A stretch of 64,000 nucleotides of DNA from Hymenobacter plasmatis (GCF_020711255.1 NZ_JAJFAW010000024.1:34510-98509); one strand, 5' to 3'. Positions 17,681-27,316 are shown, counted from the first letter of the stretch. Translations and numbers: made by a program. The notes: generated by a model not told the origin, from the sequence alone.

Positions 17681-19243
17681 ATGATACGCTCCTGGCACTT
17701 CCGAACCGTCTTATTTTTCCTCCTCTGCAGCCTTGGCGATGCGGCCCGGGCCGGTTCCGGCTTTGCCGACCTCAAGCCGGGTCCGTACGGCGTCGGCTTC
17801 CGGGTGGTGCAGCAATACGATTACGCGCGTTCCTACAGGGACAAAAATGACCCAGTTACGGGCAAGGCGTACCTCGGCGAACGGGCGCGGCCGGTGCAAA
17901 CGCTGGTGTGGTACCCGGCCCCCAAAGCCGGCACGCCCCTGCGGTACGCCGACTACATGCGCACGGAAGCCACCGATGAGATATTCGGCCGGAGCGCGGC
18001 CCAGATAGCGGCGTTTATGGCCGAGCGGCAGCAGTGGACGGCCTCCCGGGTAGGCCCGAAACAAGCGCAGGCCCTGCTCGACCAGCGCATGTGGGCCGTG
18101 GCAAATGCCCCGGCCACCACCGGCAAATTTCCCGTGGTCATTTACGCCGCCGGGGGTGGCGGGGCGGCGCACGAAGCGGCCGACCTGTGCGAGTACCTGG
18201 CCAGCCACGGATACGTGGTCCTGGCCAGCCGCAGCCTGGGCACGCACACCAAGTCCATGAATTTCGACCCCGAGGGCCTCGCTACCCAGGCCTGCGACAT
18301 CCGGTTTCTGCTTTCCTACGCCCACACCCTGCCCCAGGCCGATGTGGAGCAGGTGGCCGTAGCAGGCTGGAGCTGGGGCGGGCTGGCCAACGCCCTGGCC
18401 GCCTCCCAGGACTCGCGCATTGACGCGCTAGTGAGCTTCGACGGCACCCAGTACAAGGACCTGACCAAAGCCGTTTCCCGGACGCGCCTTGCCCTGCCGT
18501 GGCTGTACGTGCAGCGCCGCCCCGAATCGGTGCGCGAGCTGAGCGCCGACGGCATGGAAACCTCCTCTATCCTGCTCAACGAGGCCAAGTACGCCGACCT
18601 CTACCACGTAGTCATGAACCCAATGGAGCACGTGGACTTCTCGACCGCGGCCCTGCGCGTGGCCCAGTTGGAGCACTTCACGGAGTATTCCCGCCCCGAA
18701 GTCGAAGCGGCCTACCATTGGACCTGCCGCTACACGCTCGAATTCCTCAATGCCAACCTGCAAGGAACCGCCCCTGGTCGCCAGTTCCTGGACCGCACGC
18801 CGGCCCAGAACGGCGTGCCCGCGCACATGGCCCTGCAGTACCACCTGCCCGCCCAAACCGGCCCCGTGCCCACGCAAGCCGGCTTTGCGGCCGCGCTGGC
18901 CCAGGATGGATTCGCCCACGCGCTGGAAATCTACCGCCAGGTGCAAAAGCAGGACTCTGCGTTTGTTCTCTCCGAAACGGACCTCAACAACTGGGGCTAC
19001 CAGCTGATACGCGAGGCCCACGACCTGCCGGCGGCGCTGGCCATCTTCCGCCTCGGTACGGAGCTCTATCCCAGTAGCTTCAATCTGTTCGACAGCCTGG
19101 GCGAAGCCGATGAGCTCAACCACAACACGGCCGCGGCCCTCACCCACTACCGGCGCTCGCTGGAGCTGAACCCGCAGAACCGGAATGCGCAGCAACGCCT
19201 GCAGGTGCTGAGCGCCCCCGCGCCGGCTATGCCAGCCAACTAG
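17681..19243 (+). CDS. Secreted alpha/beta hydrolase with C-terminal TPR region
   Basis: This 520-residue exported protein has a signal peptide of about 24 residues. An alpha/beta-hydrolase domain spans about 30-330. The catalytic Ser lies in GWSWGG (near residue 230) and the oxyanion region in VVIYAAGGGGAAHEA. About 150 residues of helical TPR-like repeats close the protein (FVLSETDLNNWGYQLIREA, then FNLFDSLGEADEL). It resembles dienelactone-hydrolase-type proteins of Bacteroidota. The substrate is unknown. A well-formed promoter and a palindrome precede it, suggesting separate control from the YfcC gene. Confidence 0.82.
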   Translation: MIRSWHFRTVLFFLLCSLGDAARAGSGFADLKPGPYGVGFRVVQQYDYARSYRDKNDPVTGKAYLGERARPVQTLVWYPAPKAGTPLRYADYMRTEATDEIFGRSAAQIAAFMAERQQWTASRVGPKQAQALLDQRMWAVANAPATTGKFPVVIYAAGGGGAAHEAADLCEYLASHGYVVLASRSLGTHTKSMNFDPEGLATQACDIRFLLSYAHTLPQADVEQVAVAGWSWGGLANALAASQDSRIDALVSFDGTQYKDLTKAVSRTRLALPWLYVQRRPESVRELSADGMETSSILLNEAKYADLYHVVMNPMEHVDFSTAALRVAQLEHFTEYSRPEVEAAYHWTCRYTLEFLNANLQGTAPGRQFLDRTPAQNGVPAHMALQYHLPAQTGPVPTQAGFAAALAQDGFAHALEIYRQVQKQDSAFVLSETDLNNWGYQLIREAHDLPAALAIFRLGTELYPSSFNLFDSLGEADELNHNTAAALTHYRRSLELNPQNRNAQQRLQVLSAPAPAMPAN

Positions 19244-19287
19244 AAACATTGGAGAATTAGCGCGCCCCATCGCGGGCGATGCGCCGC

Positions 19288-19695
19288 TTAGTCGGCCCGC
19301 AGCTCGGCGGCCGTGAAGATGCGCGGCAGCTTGCGCTTGCGCTCCACTATCTGGTAGGTAGCCGTGTCGGTGGACTCGTTCCAGAACACGTCCGATACGT
19401 GCCCGAAGTGCCGGTACTGGCCGGGCTGCGGCGTCACTTCTTCTACCGAGTCGCCGAAGCTAAACTTGGGCTTGTGGTAGATTTCCTTGAACAGCTCGGG
19501 GCGCACCAGAAACTGCTGCTCGTCGTAGCGAATCGTGACCCACTCGCCCTCTTCGTCCTCGCTGATTTTCTCAAACAGCTTGCCCACCGGCTCCAGCAGC
19601 TCAAACGAGCGGCGGTTGGCGGGGTGGATATACCGGAAGCCATATTCTGGCGACCAGCCATAAAGACCAAAAATGACGGGTTTGGGACGGCGCAT
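19288..19695 (-). CDS. Conserved hypothetical protein
   Basis: This 135-residue soluble protein is rich in aromatic and charged residues and shows beta-strand-type alternation (YGFRYIHPANRRSFELLEPVG near the start). There is no signal peptide, Cys or nucleotide motif. I recognise it only as similar to uncharacterised proteins of Bacteroidota. The ATG at 19695 gives the start MRRPKPVIFGLYGW; 12 extra residues upstream are Cys/His-rich and unlikely. Confidence 0.6.
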   Translation of the reverse strand: MRRPKPVIFGLYGWSPEYGFRYIHPANRRSFELLEPVGKLFEKISEDEEGEWVTIRYDEQQFLVRPELFKEIYHKPKFSFGDSVEEVTPQPGQYRHFGHVSDVFWNESTDTATYQIVERKRKLPRIFTAAELRAD

Positions 19696-19817
19696 GCTTC
19701 TATAAACGGCTAAACAATGGGCAAAGAACACGCGAACAGCCCAATTTGCTCACCGCCTACGAAAATTATCGGCGGGTGCCGCCCATTCTTTTCACTCTAA
19801 ATCTCTCATTCGCAGGC

Positions 19818-20501
19818 TTACTCGGCCTGCTTTAGTGATTTCTGGGCGTGCGCCAGCAGCCGGTCGCGGTGCGCGGTGCCGTCGTGCAGGGCATCGAAGG
19901 CGATGCGGTGCTCCTGGCCATTGGTACGGCGCACCACCACGTCGGTAGCGCCGGCCGGCTCCACGGCAGCAATGTCGGCCCAGCGCAGGTGGTGGGCCCG
20001 GCCAAAGTGGCCCGTGCGCACGGCAAAGCCCTCGGGGTGAAGGTGCAGAAACAACCGCCCCGTCAGCTGCTGCGCGCGAAAGGCCAGCACCACAAACATG
20101 CAGGCGGTAGCAGCATAAATCCACGGCAACACGTGGAAGCGGTGCGGGGCGCCCGCCAGCTCGGCCGCGTGGTGGCGATGCCAGATGTGGTAGCCCTCCA
20201 GGGCCAGAATGGCGGCCGCGGCCAGCTCCAGCCACGCCACCCGCTCCACCTGAAAAGGGTGGTGGCGCAGGTGCAGCATCTCGCGCACCATCAGCACGAG
20301 GTAGACCACCCCTACCGCCGCCTCCAGGCCCGTGAGCAACGTAAGGCGCTCGGCACCAATGACAACAGGCGCAATGCCCCACACCAGCACCAGCGCGGGC
20401 CCAAAATGCCCCAGGGTTTTGCCAAACTGCCGCCGTACGTGGCGGCGCTGAAAGAGCGTGGTGCGTTCTTCGGGGGCAGGTGTGGGCGTGGCGGCGTTCA
20501 T
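19818..20501 (-). CDS. Four-helix membrane protein with a C-terminal PH-like domain
   Basis: This 227-residue protein has four hydrophobic segments (about residues 34-50, 57-75, 90-110 and 120-145). They are followed by about 80 residues predicted as beta-strands, resembling the small PH-like domains found after membrane helices in bacteria. The His-rich loops (HLRHHPF, WHRHHAAE) could bind metal, but this is not certain. I chose the ATG at 20501 and do not recognise a named family. It is convergent with the protein above across about 120 bases. Confidence 0.6.
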   Translation of the reverse strand: MNAATPTPAPEERTTLFQRRHVRRQFGKTLGHFGPALVLVWGIAPVVIGAERLTLLTGLEAAVGVVYLVLMVREMLHLRHHPFQVERVAWLELAAAAILALEGYHIWHRHHAAELAGAPHRFHVLPWIYAATACMFVVLAFRAQQLTGRLFLHLHPEGFAVRTGHFGRAHHLRWADIAAVEPAGATDVVVRRTNGQEHRIAFDALHDGTAHRDRLLAHAQKSLKQAE

Positions 20502-20689
20502 GCCCGAAAGTCGGCAAAAAAAGCACAACGCCGCACGGCAAGATTCATTTTATCCGTAGAACAGCGGTTTGAGCCAAACCAGGCCGTGCTTTGTGGCCGA
20601 AAGGTGAGCAGTTTCGTATTGCTGAGTTAACTGCCACTTGGCAGCAGCCGCATCTTGGGCTGCGCCGGCGGTGGCCTCACGTTTTTTTA

Positions 20690-22564
20690 ATGCCCCACTC
20701 CTCCGCTTCCGTCCCTGTTCGCGCCAAAGCCGCCCCCAAAGCTCCTTCAAAAAAAGCGCCTTCCCTTGCTTCCGCCACCCTGCAATCGGGCATGGGCGCC
20801 GTGCCCCACGACCGGGGCACCACCTTCCGGGTGTGGGCCCCTCACGCCGAGGAGGTGGCCGTTATCGGCACATTTAATAACTGGGCCCCGAAGAAAAACC
20901 CCTTACAACCCGAAGGCAACGGCTATTGGGCCACCGACGTGGCCGGGGCCAAGCCCGGCGACGAGTACAAGTTTCACCTCTGCCGCGAGGGCCAGGAGTT
21001 TGACCGCAACGACCCCTACGCCCGCCAGGTAACCCACTCGGCTGGCTCCTCGGTCATATTCGATTCCAGTTTTGACTGGGGCGACGACCACTTTCAGATG
21101 CCGAGCTGGAACGAGCTGGTGATTTACGAGCTCCACGTGGGCACGTTCAACGCGGCCGATGCCAGCAGCGTGGGCACCTTCCTGAACGTGGTGGAGAAGC
21201 TGCCCTACCTGCGCGATTTGGGCATCAACTGCATTGAGCTGCTGCCCGCCACCGAGTTTCCGGGCGACCGGTCGTGGGGCTACAACCCCGCCCATCCGTT
21301 TGCGCTGGAAAGCGACTACGGCGGCCCCATAGCCTTCAAGGAGCTGGTGAAGCAGGCCCACCAGCACGGCATCGCGGTAGTGCTCGATGTGGTGTACAAC
21401 CACTTTGGCCCCGGCGACCTCGACCTCTGGCAGTTTGACGGCTGGAGCGAGAACGACGGCGGCGGCATCTACTTCTACAACGACTGGCGCGCCGAAACGC
21501 CCTGGGGCCACAACCGCCCCGACTACGGCCGCCCCGAGGTGCGCCAGTACATCCGCGACAACGCCCTGATGTGGCTCAACGAGTACCGCTGCGACGGCCT
21601 GCGGGCCGATGCCATTGCCTTCATTCGCAACGTGCACGGCGAGGACGACCCGGCCGCCGACCTGCCTGACGGCTGGAGCCTAATGCGCTGGATAAACGAG
21701 GAAATCGACCAGACCATGCCCTGGAAAATCACCATCGCCGAAGACCTGCGCGGCAACGCCAGCATCACCGAAACGGTGGGCAACGGCGGCCAGGGCTTCG
21801 ACTCGCAGTGGGACGGCTCCTTTGTGTACCCCATCCGAGAGGCCCTCACCATTCAGGAAGACGCCGACCGCGACATGCAGGCCGTGGCCACGGCCCTGGG
21901 CCAGCTCTACAACGACAACGCCTTCCGCCGCGTCATCTACACCGAAAGCCACGACGAAGTGGCCAACGGCAAGAGCCGCGTGCCGGAGGAAATCATGCCC
22001 GGCGACGCCGCCCACTGGTTTCCGAAAAAGCGCGCCACCCTGGGTGCGGCCCTGGTGCTCACCGCGCCGGGCATTCCCATGCTATTCCAAGGGCAGGAGT
22101 TTCTGGCCGATGGCGCCTTCTCCGACGCCGAACCCCTGCAGTGGGAGCGCGTGGAGGAGCACGGCGGCCTGGTGCACCTCTACCGCGACCTGATTGGGCT
22201 GCGGCGCAACCTGGGCGGCAAAACCCGGGGCCTGGGCGGGCAGCACACCAATGTCTTCCACGTAAACAACGAGGCCAAGCTGGTGGCGTTTGCCCGGCAG
22301 GCGGGCGAGGGCGGCCCCGGCGACACCACCGTGGTACTGGCCAATTTTGCCAACCAAGGCTACGACGGCTACACCATCGGCCTGCCCGGTCCGGGCCACT
22401 GGCAGGTGCGGTTCAATAGCGACTGGAAAGGCTACGACGGCGATTTCAGTGATTTCGACAGCTTTGGCGTCGATGCCGAAGAAGGCGAGCAAGACGGCCT
22501 GGGCTGGCACGGCAGCTTTGGCCTGGCGCCGTATTCCGTGCTGATTTTATCGCAGGAAGGCTAG
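20690..22564 (+). CDS. glgB: 1,4-alpha-glucan branching enzyme-like GH13 protein
   Basis: This 624-residue GH13 protein introduces alpha-1,6 branches into glycogen. An N-terminal CBM48-like domain (about 45-130) is followed by the (beta/alpha)8 barrel. The catalytic triad can be placed: nucleophile Asp307 in CDGLRADAI, Glu351 in IAEDLRG, and Asp422 in ESHDEV. SHDEV is typical of branching enzymes, and about 100 C-terminal residues form the beta-domain. It is shorter at the N-terminus than E. coli GlgB (728). The start ATG at 20690 is preceded by a T-rich stretch; the extra 33 residues of the open frame look non-coding. The GT3 glycogen synthase is 3 kb downstream. A trehalohydrolase is the main alternative, but the HDEV motif argues against it. 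Confidence 0.8.
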   Translation: MPHSSASVPVRAKAAPKAPSKKAPSLASATLQSGMGAVPHDRGTTFRVWAPHAEEVAVIGTFNNWAPKKNPLQPEGNGYWATDVAGAKPGDEYKFHLCREGQEFDRNDPYARQVTHSAGSSVIFDSSFDWGDDHFQMPSWNELVIYELHVGTFNAADASSVGTFLNVVEKLPYLRDLGINCIELLPATEFPGDRSWGYNPAHPFALESDYGGPIAFKELVKQAHQHGIAVVLDVVYNHFGPGDLDLWQFDGWSENDGGGIYFYNDWRAETPWGHNRPDYGRPEVRQYIRDNALMWLNEYRCDGLRADAIAFIRNVHGEDDPAADLPDGWSLMRWINEEIDQTMPWKITIAEDLRGNASITETVGNGGQGFDSQWDGSFVYPIREALTIQEDADRDMQAVATALGQLYNDNAFRRVIYTESHDEVANGKSRVPEEIMPGDAAHWFPKKRATLGAALVLTAPGIPMLFQGQEFLADGAFSDAEPLQWERVEEHGGLVHLYRDLIGLRRNLGGKTRGLGGQHTNVFHVNNEAKLVAFARQAGEGGPGDTTVVLANFANQGYDGYTIGLPGPGHWQVRFNSDWKGYDGDFSDFDSFGVDAEEGEQDGLGWHGSFGLAPYSVLILSQEG

Positions 22565-22588
22565 CTTGCGGGCTAGCTGCTCGCCTTG

Positions 22589-22635
22589 AAAACGGGAAGT
22601 GCAGCGCCAGCCCGGTGCTGCACTTCCCGTTTTTT
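22589..22635 (+). terminator. Rho-independent terminator after glgB
   Basis: AAAACGGGAAGTGCAGC pairs with its exact complement across an 11-base loop and is followed by six T. It ends 28 bases before the YitT start and separates the two genes. Confidence 0.9.
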
Positions 22636-22662
22636 ATGGGCCTCACCTCGAACCCTACCCCT

Positions 22663-23547
22663 ATGACGAACGCCTCCAAAGCCATCAACCGCCCTGCCTC
22701 CGAATGGGAGAACGCGGCTTTCATCATTGCCGGCGTGTTTTCGGCCGCCTTTGGCCTGAAGGCCTTTCTGCTTTCCAGTCACTTTATCGACGGGGGCGTA
22801 ACGGGCGTTTCCATGCTGCTGGCGGCGGGACTGAAGCTGCCGCTAGCGCCTTTTATTCTGATAATTAACCTCCCCTTTGTGGCCCTGGGCTACAACCAGA
22901 TGGGGCGGCGGTTTGCCCTGCGCAGTGCCTTGGGCATCGGGGGGCTGGCGCTGGTGCTGGCCTTTGTGCCCTTCCCCGACGTCACCCCCGACCTGTTGCT
23001 CACGTCCGTTTTCGGCGGGGTGTTCATCGGGGCCGGGATTGGGCTGGCCATGCGCGGCGGCGCCGTGCTCGACGGCACCGAAATAGCCGCCCTGCTGGTG
23101 AGCCGCCACCTGGTGCTGCTCAAAGTCAGCGACATTATCCTGATTCTGAATCTGCTGATTTTTGGCGCGGCGGTCTTTGTGCTGGGTACCGAGCCGGCGC
23201 TGTACTCCATGCTCACCTACTTCGCGGCGGCCCGCGTGATGGAGTTTGTGCTCAACGGCATCGAGCAGTACACCGGCGTCACCATCGTGTCGGAAGCAAG
23301 CGAGGCCATTCGCCTGGCCATTACCGAAGGCCTGGGCCGGGGCGTCACAATTTACCAGGGCAAGTCGGGCTTTGGCCGGCGCGGCGACCAGCTCCACGAG
23401 CGCGACATCATCTTCACCGTCGTCACGAGACTGGAGCTGCCGCAGCTCCGGGCCGAAGTGCAGCGCCTCGACCCGCAAGCGTTTATCGTGCAATACGGCA
23501 TCGACGATGCCCAGGGCGGCATTATCAAGAAGCGGCCGCTGCACTAG
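22663..23547 (+). CDS. YitT family membrane protein (DUF2179)
   Basis: This 294-residue protein has five or six membrane helices (about residues 15-190) and a C-terminal soluble DUF2179-like domain (about 200-294), which starts at GVTIVSEAS and contains RGVTIYQGKSGF. YitT-type proteins are widespread, and their transport or regulatory role is unsettled. I prefer the ATG at 22663, because the two earlier starts lie in or immediately after the terminator of glgB. Its position between two glycogen genes may be chance. Confidence 0.85.
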   Translation: MTNASKAINRPASEWENAAFIIAGVFSAAFGLKAFLLSSHFIDGGVTGVSMLLAAGLKLPLAPFILIINLPFVALGYNQMGRRFALRSALGIGGLALVLAFVPFPDVTPDLLLTSVFGGVFIGAGIGLAMRGGAVLDGTEIAALLVSRHLVLLKVSDIILILNLLIFGAAVFVLGTEPALYSMLTYFAAARVMEFVLNGIEQYTGVTIVSEASEAIRLAITEGLGRGVTIYQGKSGFGRRGDQLHERDIIFTVVTRLELPQLRAEVQRLDPQAFIVQYGIDDAQGGIIKKRPLH

Positions 23548-23621
23548 CTCTAAAACAATCAGTTTAGACGTCATGCAGCGCGCAACGAAGCATCTTGCTT
23601 GCACTAATAAACCCAATCGGC

Positions 23622-23704
23622 TGTCATGCTGACGAAGGAAGCATCTTATCACGTTCGGACGATTCGTTCAAACCTGATAAGATGCTTCCTTCGTCAGCAT
23701 GACA
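23622..23704. repeat. Inverted repeat, family A copy 2 (perfect)
   Basis: The 30-base arms (23622-23651 and 23675-23704) are exact complements and enclose a 23-base loop. Partial arms of the same family flank it (about 23571-23600 and 23710-23750), as though one copy sits inside another. It lies between the convergent YitT and reductase genes. Confidence 0.9.
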
Positions 23705-23780
23705 AATGGCGCGGGTGAGATGCTTCGGTGCGCTCGGCTCGGCCTGACGGCCAATCCGAATGGCGAACCAGAGCACTCGC

Positions 23781-24431
23781 TTAAGCTTTCTTGAGCAGCT
23801 TGAAGGCGTGGGTCCACTGGTTGGCGCGGAAGCCGGGAATGCACCAGAGTATGCTCAGCGGCTCGATGGCCCGGGCGGCTTCGGCGCCACCCATGTCTTC
23901 GGGGTCGAAACCGAAGGCGCGCACCACCCCGGCTGCTTCCGATTTGGCACCTTCATCGTTGCCGCAGATAAACATGGTGGGCCGCTCGCCGCCGTAGTCG
24001 GGGTTGACCATCACGGCCGCCCCGATGCTGTTAAAGGCCTTCACAAAGTTGGCGCCGGGCACGGCCTGCTGGCACTCTTCCATCAGCGACTCGTCGAAGT
24101 TCGTAAAGAACCGTAGCACACCGTTTTTCGGCGGCACGTCATCAATGGGGTTGGTGGCGTCCAAGATGGTTTTGCCGGCCATGGTGCTGGCATCCAGGGT
24201 GCGGAGCAAGTGCATAGCCACATGGCCTTTCACGGCCAGCACCAGGAGCTCCCCAAAGGCCGCGGCGTCGGCAAAGCTGCCCACGCGCCCCGCCGAGCCG
24301 GCCTTGGCCTGCCAGGTGGCCAGCTTGTCGGGGTGGCCGGTGCCCAGCATCACGGTGTGGCCTTGGCCGATAAACCCATCGGCCAGGGTGGTAGCGACCA
24401 CGCCGGAGCCCAGAATGCCAATATTTTTCAT
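23781..24431 (-). CDS. F420-type/NADP-binding reductase
   Basis: This 216-residue Rossmann-fold protein resembles NADPH-dependent F420 reductases and metalloreductases (the ProC-like dinucleotide-binding fold). The GxGxxA nucleotide loop is at the N-terminus (GILGSGVVATTLADG). Family segments LDATNPI, VKAFNS and FICGNDEGAKSEA follow. Most Bacteroidota members are annotated only as NAD(P)-binding, and no F420 genes are near. It is convergent with YitT and lies upstream of a nitroreductase in the opposite frame order. Confidence 0.85.
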   Translation of the reverse strand: MKNIGILGSGVVATTLADGFIGQGHTVMLGTGHPDKLATWQAKAGSAGRVGSFADAAAFGELLVLAVKGHVAMHLLRTLDASTMAGKTILDATNPIDDVPPKNGVLRFFTNFDESLMEECQQAVPGANFVKAFNSIGAAVMVNPDYGGERPTMFICGNDEGAKSEAAGVVRAFGFDPEDMGGAEAARAIEPLSILWCIPGFRANQWTHAFKLLKKA

Positions 24432-24578
24432 AGAACGAGCGGGTGTTGAGGTAAAGTCGAGAGAAGATAAAAATAGGGTATATCCGCTTTTATATCAAGC
24501 TGAACAGCTGATAATCAACTTACTTTAGGCCTCCTTTTAGCTCAACTATTCCAACGCACCTACCTGGCAATGGGCCCG

Positions 24579-24629
24579 AAAAAGAGCCGGCTGGAGCAGC
24601 GCGATGTGACGCGCCGCTCCAGCCGGCTC
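24579..24629 (-). terminator. Hairpin terminator of the nitroreductase gene
   Basis: GAGCCGGCTGGAGC pairs with its complement (24584-24597 with 24616-24629), extended by a GCGCG inner stem. On the minus strand it is followed by a T-run (24578-24583), so it would stop leftward transcripts. Confidence 0.8.
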
Positions 24630-24668
24630 CATAACCTGATTCGTTGGGCTCAACAACGCCCAGCCCAA

Positions 24669-25298
24669 TTACACCGTGGCCTGGTCGTAGCGCTCGGTGG
24701 CCGGCGTAGGCCACTCGCCTTCAAACATGAACTCGGCCAGCGGCTTGCGAACGCGGGGCGCTATTTCCTTGTCGCGCAGCCCATCGGGCAGGCTGGCGGG
24801 GTCGCCGGGGTAGCCCAACGTGAACACGGCCACCGGCTCGTACCCGGCGGGCAGGCCGAAGGCGGTGCGCACCTTGTCGATGGAGAAGCCGGCCATCTGG
24901 TGCACTTGCAGGCCCAGCTCGGCGGCCTGAATGGCGAGCGTGGCGGTGGCCTGGCCCACGTCGTGCAGGGCGTGGCGGTTGGGGTTGTCGTCGTGCGAGA
25001 AGTGGAGCTTGGCGATGCTCACGACCAGCACGGGGGCGCTTTTGGCCCACACCTGGTTGAATTCGCCCATGCTGCTCAGGATTTTATTGTAGGCTTCGGG
25101 GCTGGTGGCGCGGGTGCCCACCAGGTAGCGCCAGGGCTGCTCGCCAAAGCAGGACGCGGCCGAAGAAGCGGCGGCAAAAACCTGCTTGAGCACGTCGGCC
25201 GGCACGGGCTGGGTGCTGTAGGCCCGGGGGCTGCGGCGCTGCGCCAGCACGGGCAGAATGGGAGATTCGAGAACGAGGAGGTTGGTGGTATCGGCCAT
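24669..25298 (-). CDS. Nitroreductase family protein
   Basis: This 209-residue FMN-dependent nitroreductase-type enzyme has the N-terminal substrate/FMN motif RRSPRAYSTQPV, the loop SAASCFGEQPW, and ALGYPGDPASLPD near the end. These proteins reduce nitro groups, quinones or flavin-linked substrates with NAD(P)H. Its length is normal, and the ATG at 25298 is the start. The terminator above follows it. Confidence 0.92.
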   Translation of the reverse strand: MADTTNLLVLESPILPVLAQRRSPRAYSTQPVPADVLKQVFAAASSAASCFGEQPWRYLVGTRATSPEAYNKILSSMGEFNQVWAKSAPVLVVSIAKLHFSHDDNPNRHALHDVGQATATLAIQAAELGLQVHQMAGFSIDKVRTAFGLPAGYEPVAVFTLGYPGDPASLPDGLRDKEIAPRVRKPLAEFMFEGEWPTPATERYDQATV

Positions 25299-25477
25299 GA
25301 GCGGCTAAAAATGATGAGAAAGAATGCCGGTAACCGCGGCCGGGCCCCGATGTTTTGGCGGCCAGCCGGGTGGTTTCCAGCTCAAGTATTCAAAAAAATC
25401 CATTTACAGTGGCAACTAAACGCCAATGAGCTTACCTTTCGCCACCTTCCTTCCACCGTTCCTTCGCCTGAGCCCCC

Positions 25478-27316
25478 ATGCCCAATACGTTAATCGCCTC
25501 CGAACCCTTGTTTCCCGACGCTTTGCTGGTGGAAGTGGCTTGGGAAGTTTGCAACCAGGTGGGCGGCATCTACACGGTTATCCGGTCGAAAGTGCCGGCC
25601 ACCATGCCGGCCTGGGACGACCGGTACTGCCTGCTGGGCCCGTACTTTCCCAACCAGGCGCAGGGCGAGTTTGAGCCGCTCGACGAGTTGGCCGTGCACA
25701 CCGCTTCCGACCCGTTTGGGGCCGCCGTGCGCACCATGCGCGCGCAGGGCTTCGAGGTGCACATCGGCACCTGGCTGGTAACGGGCCGGCCCCGCGCGGT
25801 GCTCATCAACCCGTTTCAGGCCTACCCCCAGCTGGGCCAACTCAAGTCGGACCTCTGGCAGCGCCACAGCATCCCCTCGCCCGACAACGACGACTTGCTG
25901 CACCAGGTCATCGCATTCGGGCACCTCACCACCATTTTCTTCCAGCACGTGGCGGCGCAGGTGCCGCCGGCGCAGCGCCTGCTGGGCCACTTCCACGAGT
26001 GGATGACCGGTGTGGCCATCCCGGAGCTGCGCCGCCTGCAAGTACCGGTGCACCTGCTATTTACCACGCACGCCACCCTGCTCGGCCGCTACCTGGCCAT
26101 GAACGACCCCAACTTCTACGACCACCTGATGTGGGTGAACTGGGAGGCCGAGGCGCGCAAGTTCAACATTGAGCCGGCCGTGCGCATGGAGCGCGCCGCC
26201 GCCCACGGCAGCCACGTCTTCACTACGGTGAGCGAGCTCACGGTGCGCGAGTGCATTTACCTGCTCGACCGGATTCCGGACGCCGTGCTGCCCAACGGGC
26301 TCAACATCGAGCGGTTTGTGGCCCTGCACGAATTCCAGAACCTGCACCAGCAGTACAAGGCCAAAATCCACGAGTTCGTGATGGCGCACTTCTTCCAGTC
26401 GTATTCCTTCGACCTGGACCAGACGCTGTACTTCTTCACCTCGGGCCGCTACGAGTACCACAACAAAGGTTTCGACCTGACGCTGGAAGCCCTGGCCCGG
26501 CTCAACCACCGCCTACAAGTGAGTGGCATCGACCTGAACGTGGTGATGTTTTTCATCACCAAACGGCCCTTCACCAGCATCAACCCCCAGGTGCTGGAGC
26601 GCCGCGCCATGCTCGACGAAGTGCACGAAACCTGCCGCGCCATTGAGCACCAGGTGGGCGAGCGGCTGTTCTACGCCGCTGCCTCGAGCGCCGACCACAA
26701 GCTGCCCGACCTCGACAGCATGGTGGACGACTACTGGAAGCTGCGCTACCGCCGCACCCTGCAAAGCTGGAAAACCAATGCCCTGCCCTCGGTCATCACC
26801 CACAACCTGGTGAACGACCAGGACGATGACATCCTGAACTTTATGCGGCGGGCCAAGCTACTCAACCACCGCCACGACCGGGTGAAAATGGTGTACCACC
26901 CCGATTTTGTGTCGCCCTCCTCGCCCCTGCTGGGCATGGAGTACGGCCAGTTTGTGCGGGGCTGCCACATGGGCGTATTCCCGAGCTACTACGAGCCCTG
27001 GGGCTACACCCCGCTCGAATGCGTGGCCCGCGGCGTGCCCGCCATTACCTCCGACCTGTCGGGCTTTGGCGACTACGTGCTCCAGACCATCCCCGACCCC
27101 GAGCAGAAAGGCATTTTTGTGGTGCACCGCCAGGAAAAATCCTTCGACGAGTCGGCCGAAGAGCTCACCGAAATGCTCTGGCAGTTTGTGCAGCTCAACC
27201 GCCGCGAGCGCATCATGCAGCGCAATGCCGTGGAAAGCTCTGCCGAGCTCTTCGACTGGAAAAACCTGCGCGTGCACTATGACCGGGCGTATGCCCTGGC
27301 CCTGGACCGGAAATAA
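25478..27316 (+). CDS. GT3-type (eukaryote-like) glycogen synthase
   Basis: This 612-residue enzyme builds alpha-1,4-glucan from a nucleotide-sugar donor. It matches the animal/fungal GYS family (GT3), not bacterial GlgA (GT5): EVAWEVCNQVGGIYTV near residue 18, GHFHEWMTGVA, TTHATLLGRYL, then MERAAAHGSHVFTTVSELT and GVFPSYYEPWGYTPLE near the C-terminus. The conserved Glu of the FPSYYEPWGYTPLE catalytic segment is present. The Arg-rich glucose-6-phosphate site of mammalian enzymes is not evident. Its usual partner GlgB is 3 kb upstream. The ATG at 25478 follows a region with no strong promoter. Confidence 0.93.
   Translation: MPNTLIASEPLFPDALLVEVAWEVCNQVGGIYTVIRSKVPATMPAWDDRYCLLGPYFPNQAQGEFEPLDELAVHTASDPFGAAVRTMRAQGFEVHIGTWLVTGRPRAVLINPFQAYPQLGQLKSDLWQRHSIPSPDNDDLLHQVIAFGHLTTIFFQHVAAQVPPAQRLLGHFHEWMTGVAIPELRRLQVPVHLLFTTHATLLGRYLAMNDPNFYDHLMWVNWEAEARKFNIEPAVRMERAAAHGSHVFTTVSELTVRECIYLLDRIPDAVLPNGLNIERFVALHEFQNLHQQYKAKIHEFVMAHFFQSYSFDLDQTLYFFTSGRYEYHNKGFDLTLEALARLNHRLQVSGIDLNVVMFFITKRPFTSINPQVLERRAMLDEVHETCRAIEHQVGERLFYAAASSADHKLPDLDSMVDDYWKLRYRRTLQSWKTNALPSVITHNLVNDQDDDILNFMRRAKLLNHRHDRVKMVYHPDFVSPSSPLLGMEYGQFVRGCHMGVFPSYYEPWGYTPLECVARGVPAITSDLSGFGDYVLQTIPDPEQKGIFVVHRQEKSFDESAEELTEMLWQFVQLNRRERIMQRNAVESSAELFDWKNLRVHYDRAYALALDRK

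Noticed and set aside
23571..23760. A tRNA or small RNA in the 23.6-kb gap
   Set aside because: The structure is a perfect inverted repeat of family A without cloverleaf arms or a CCA end.
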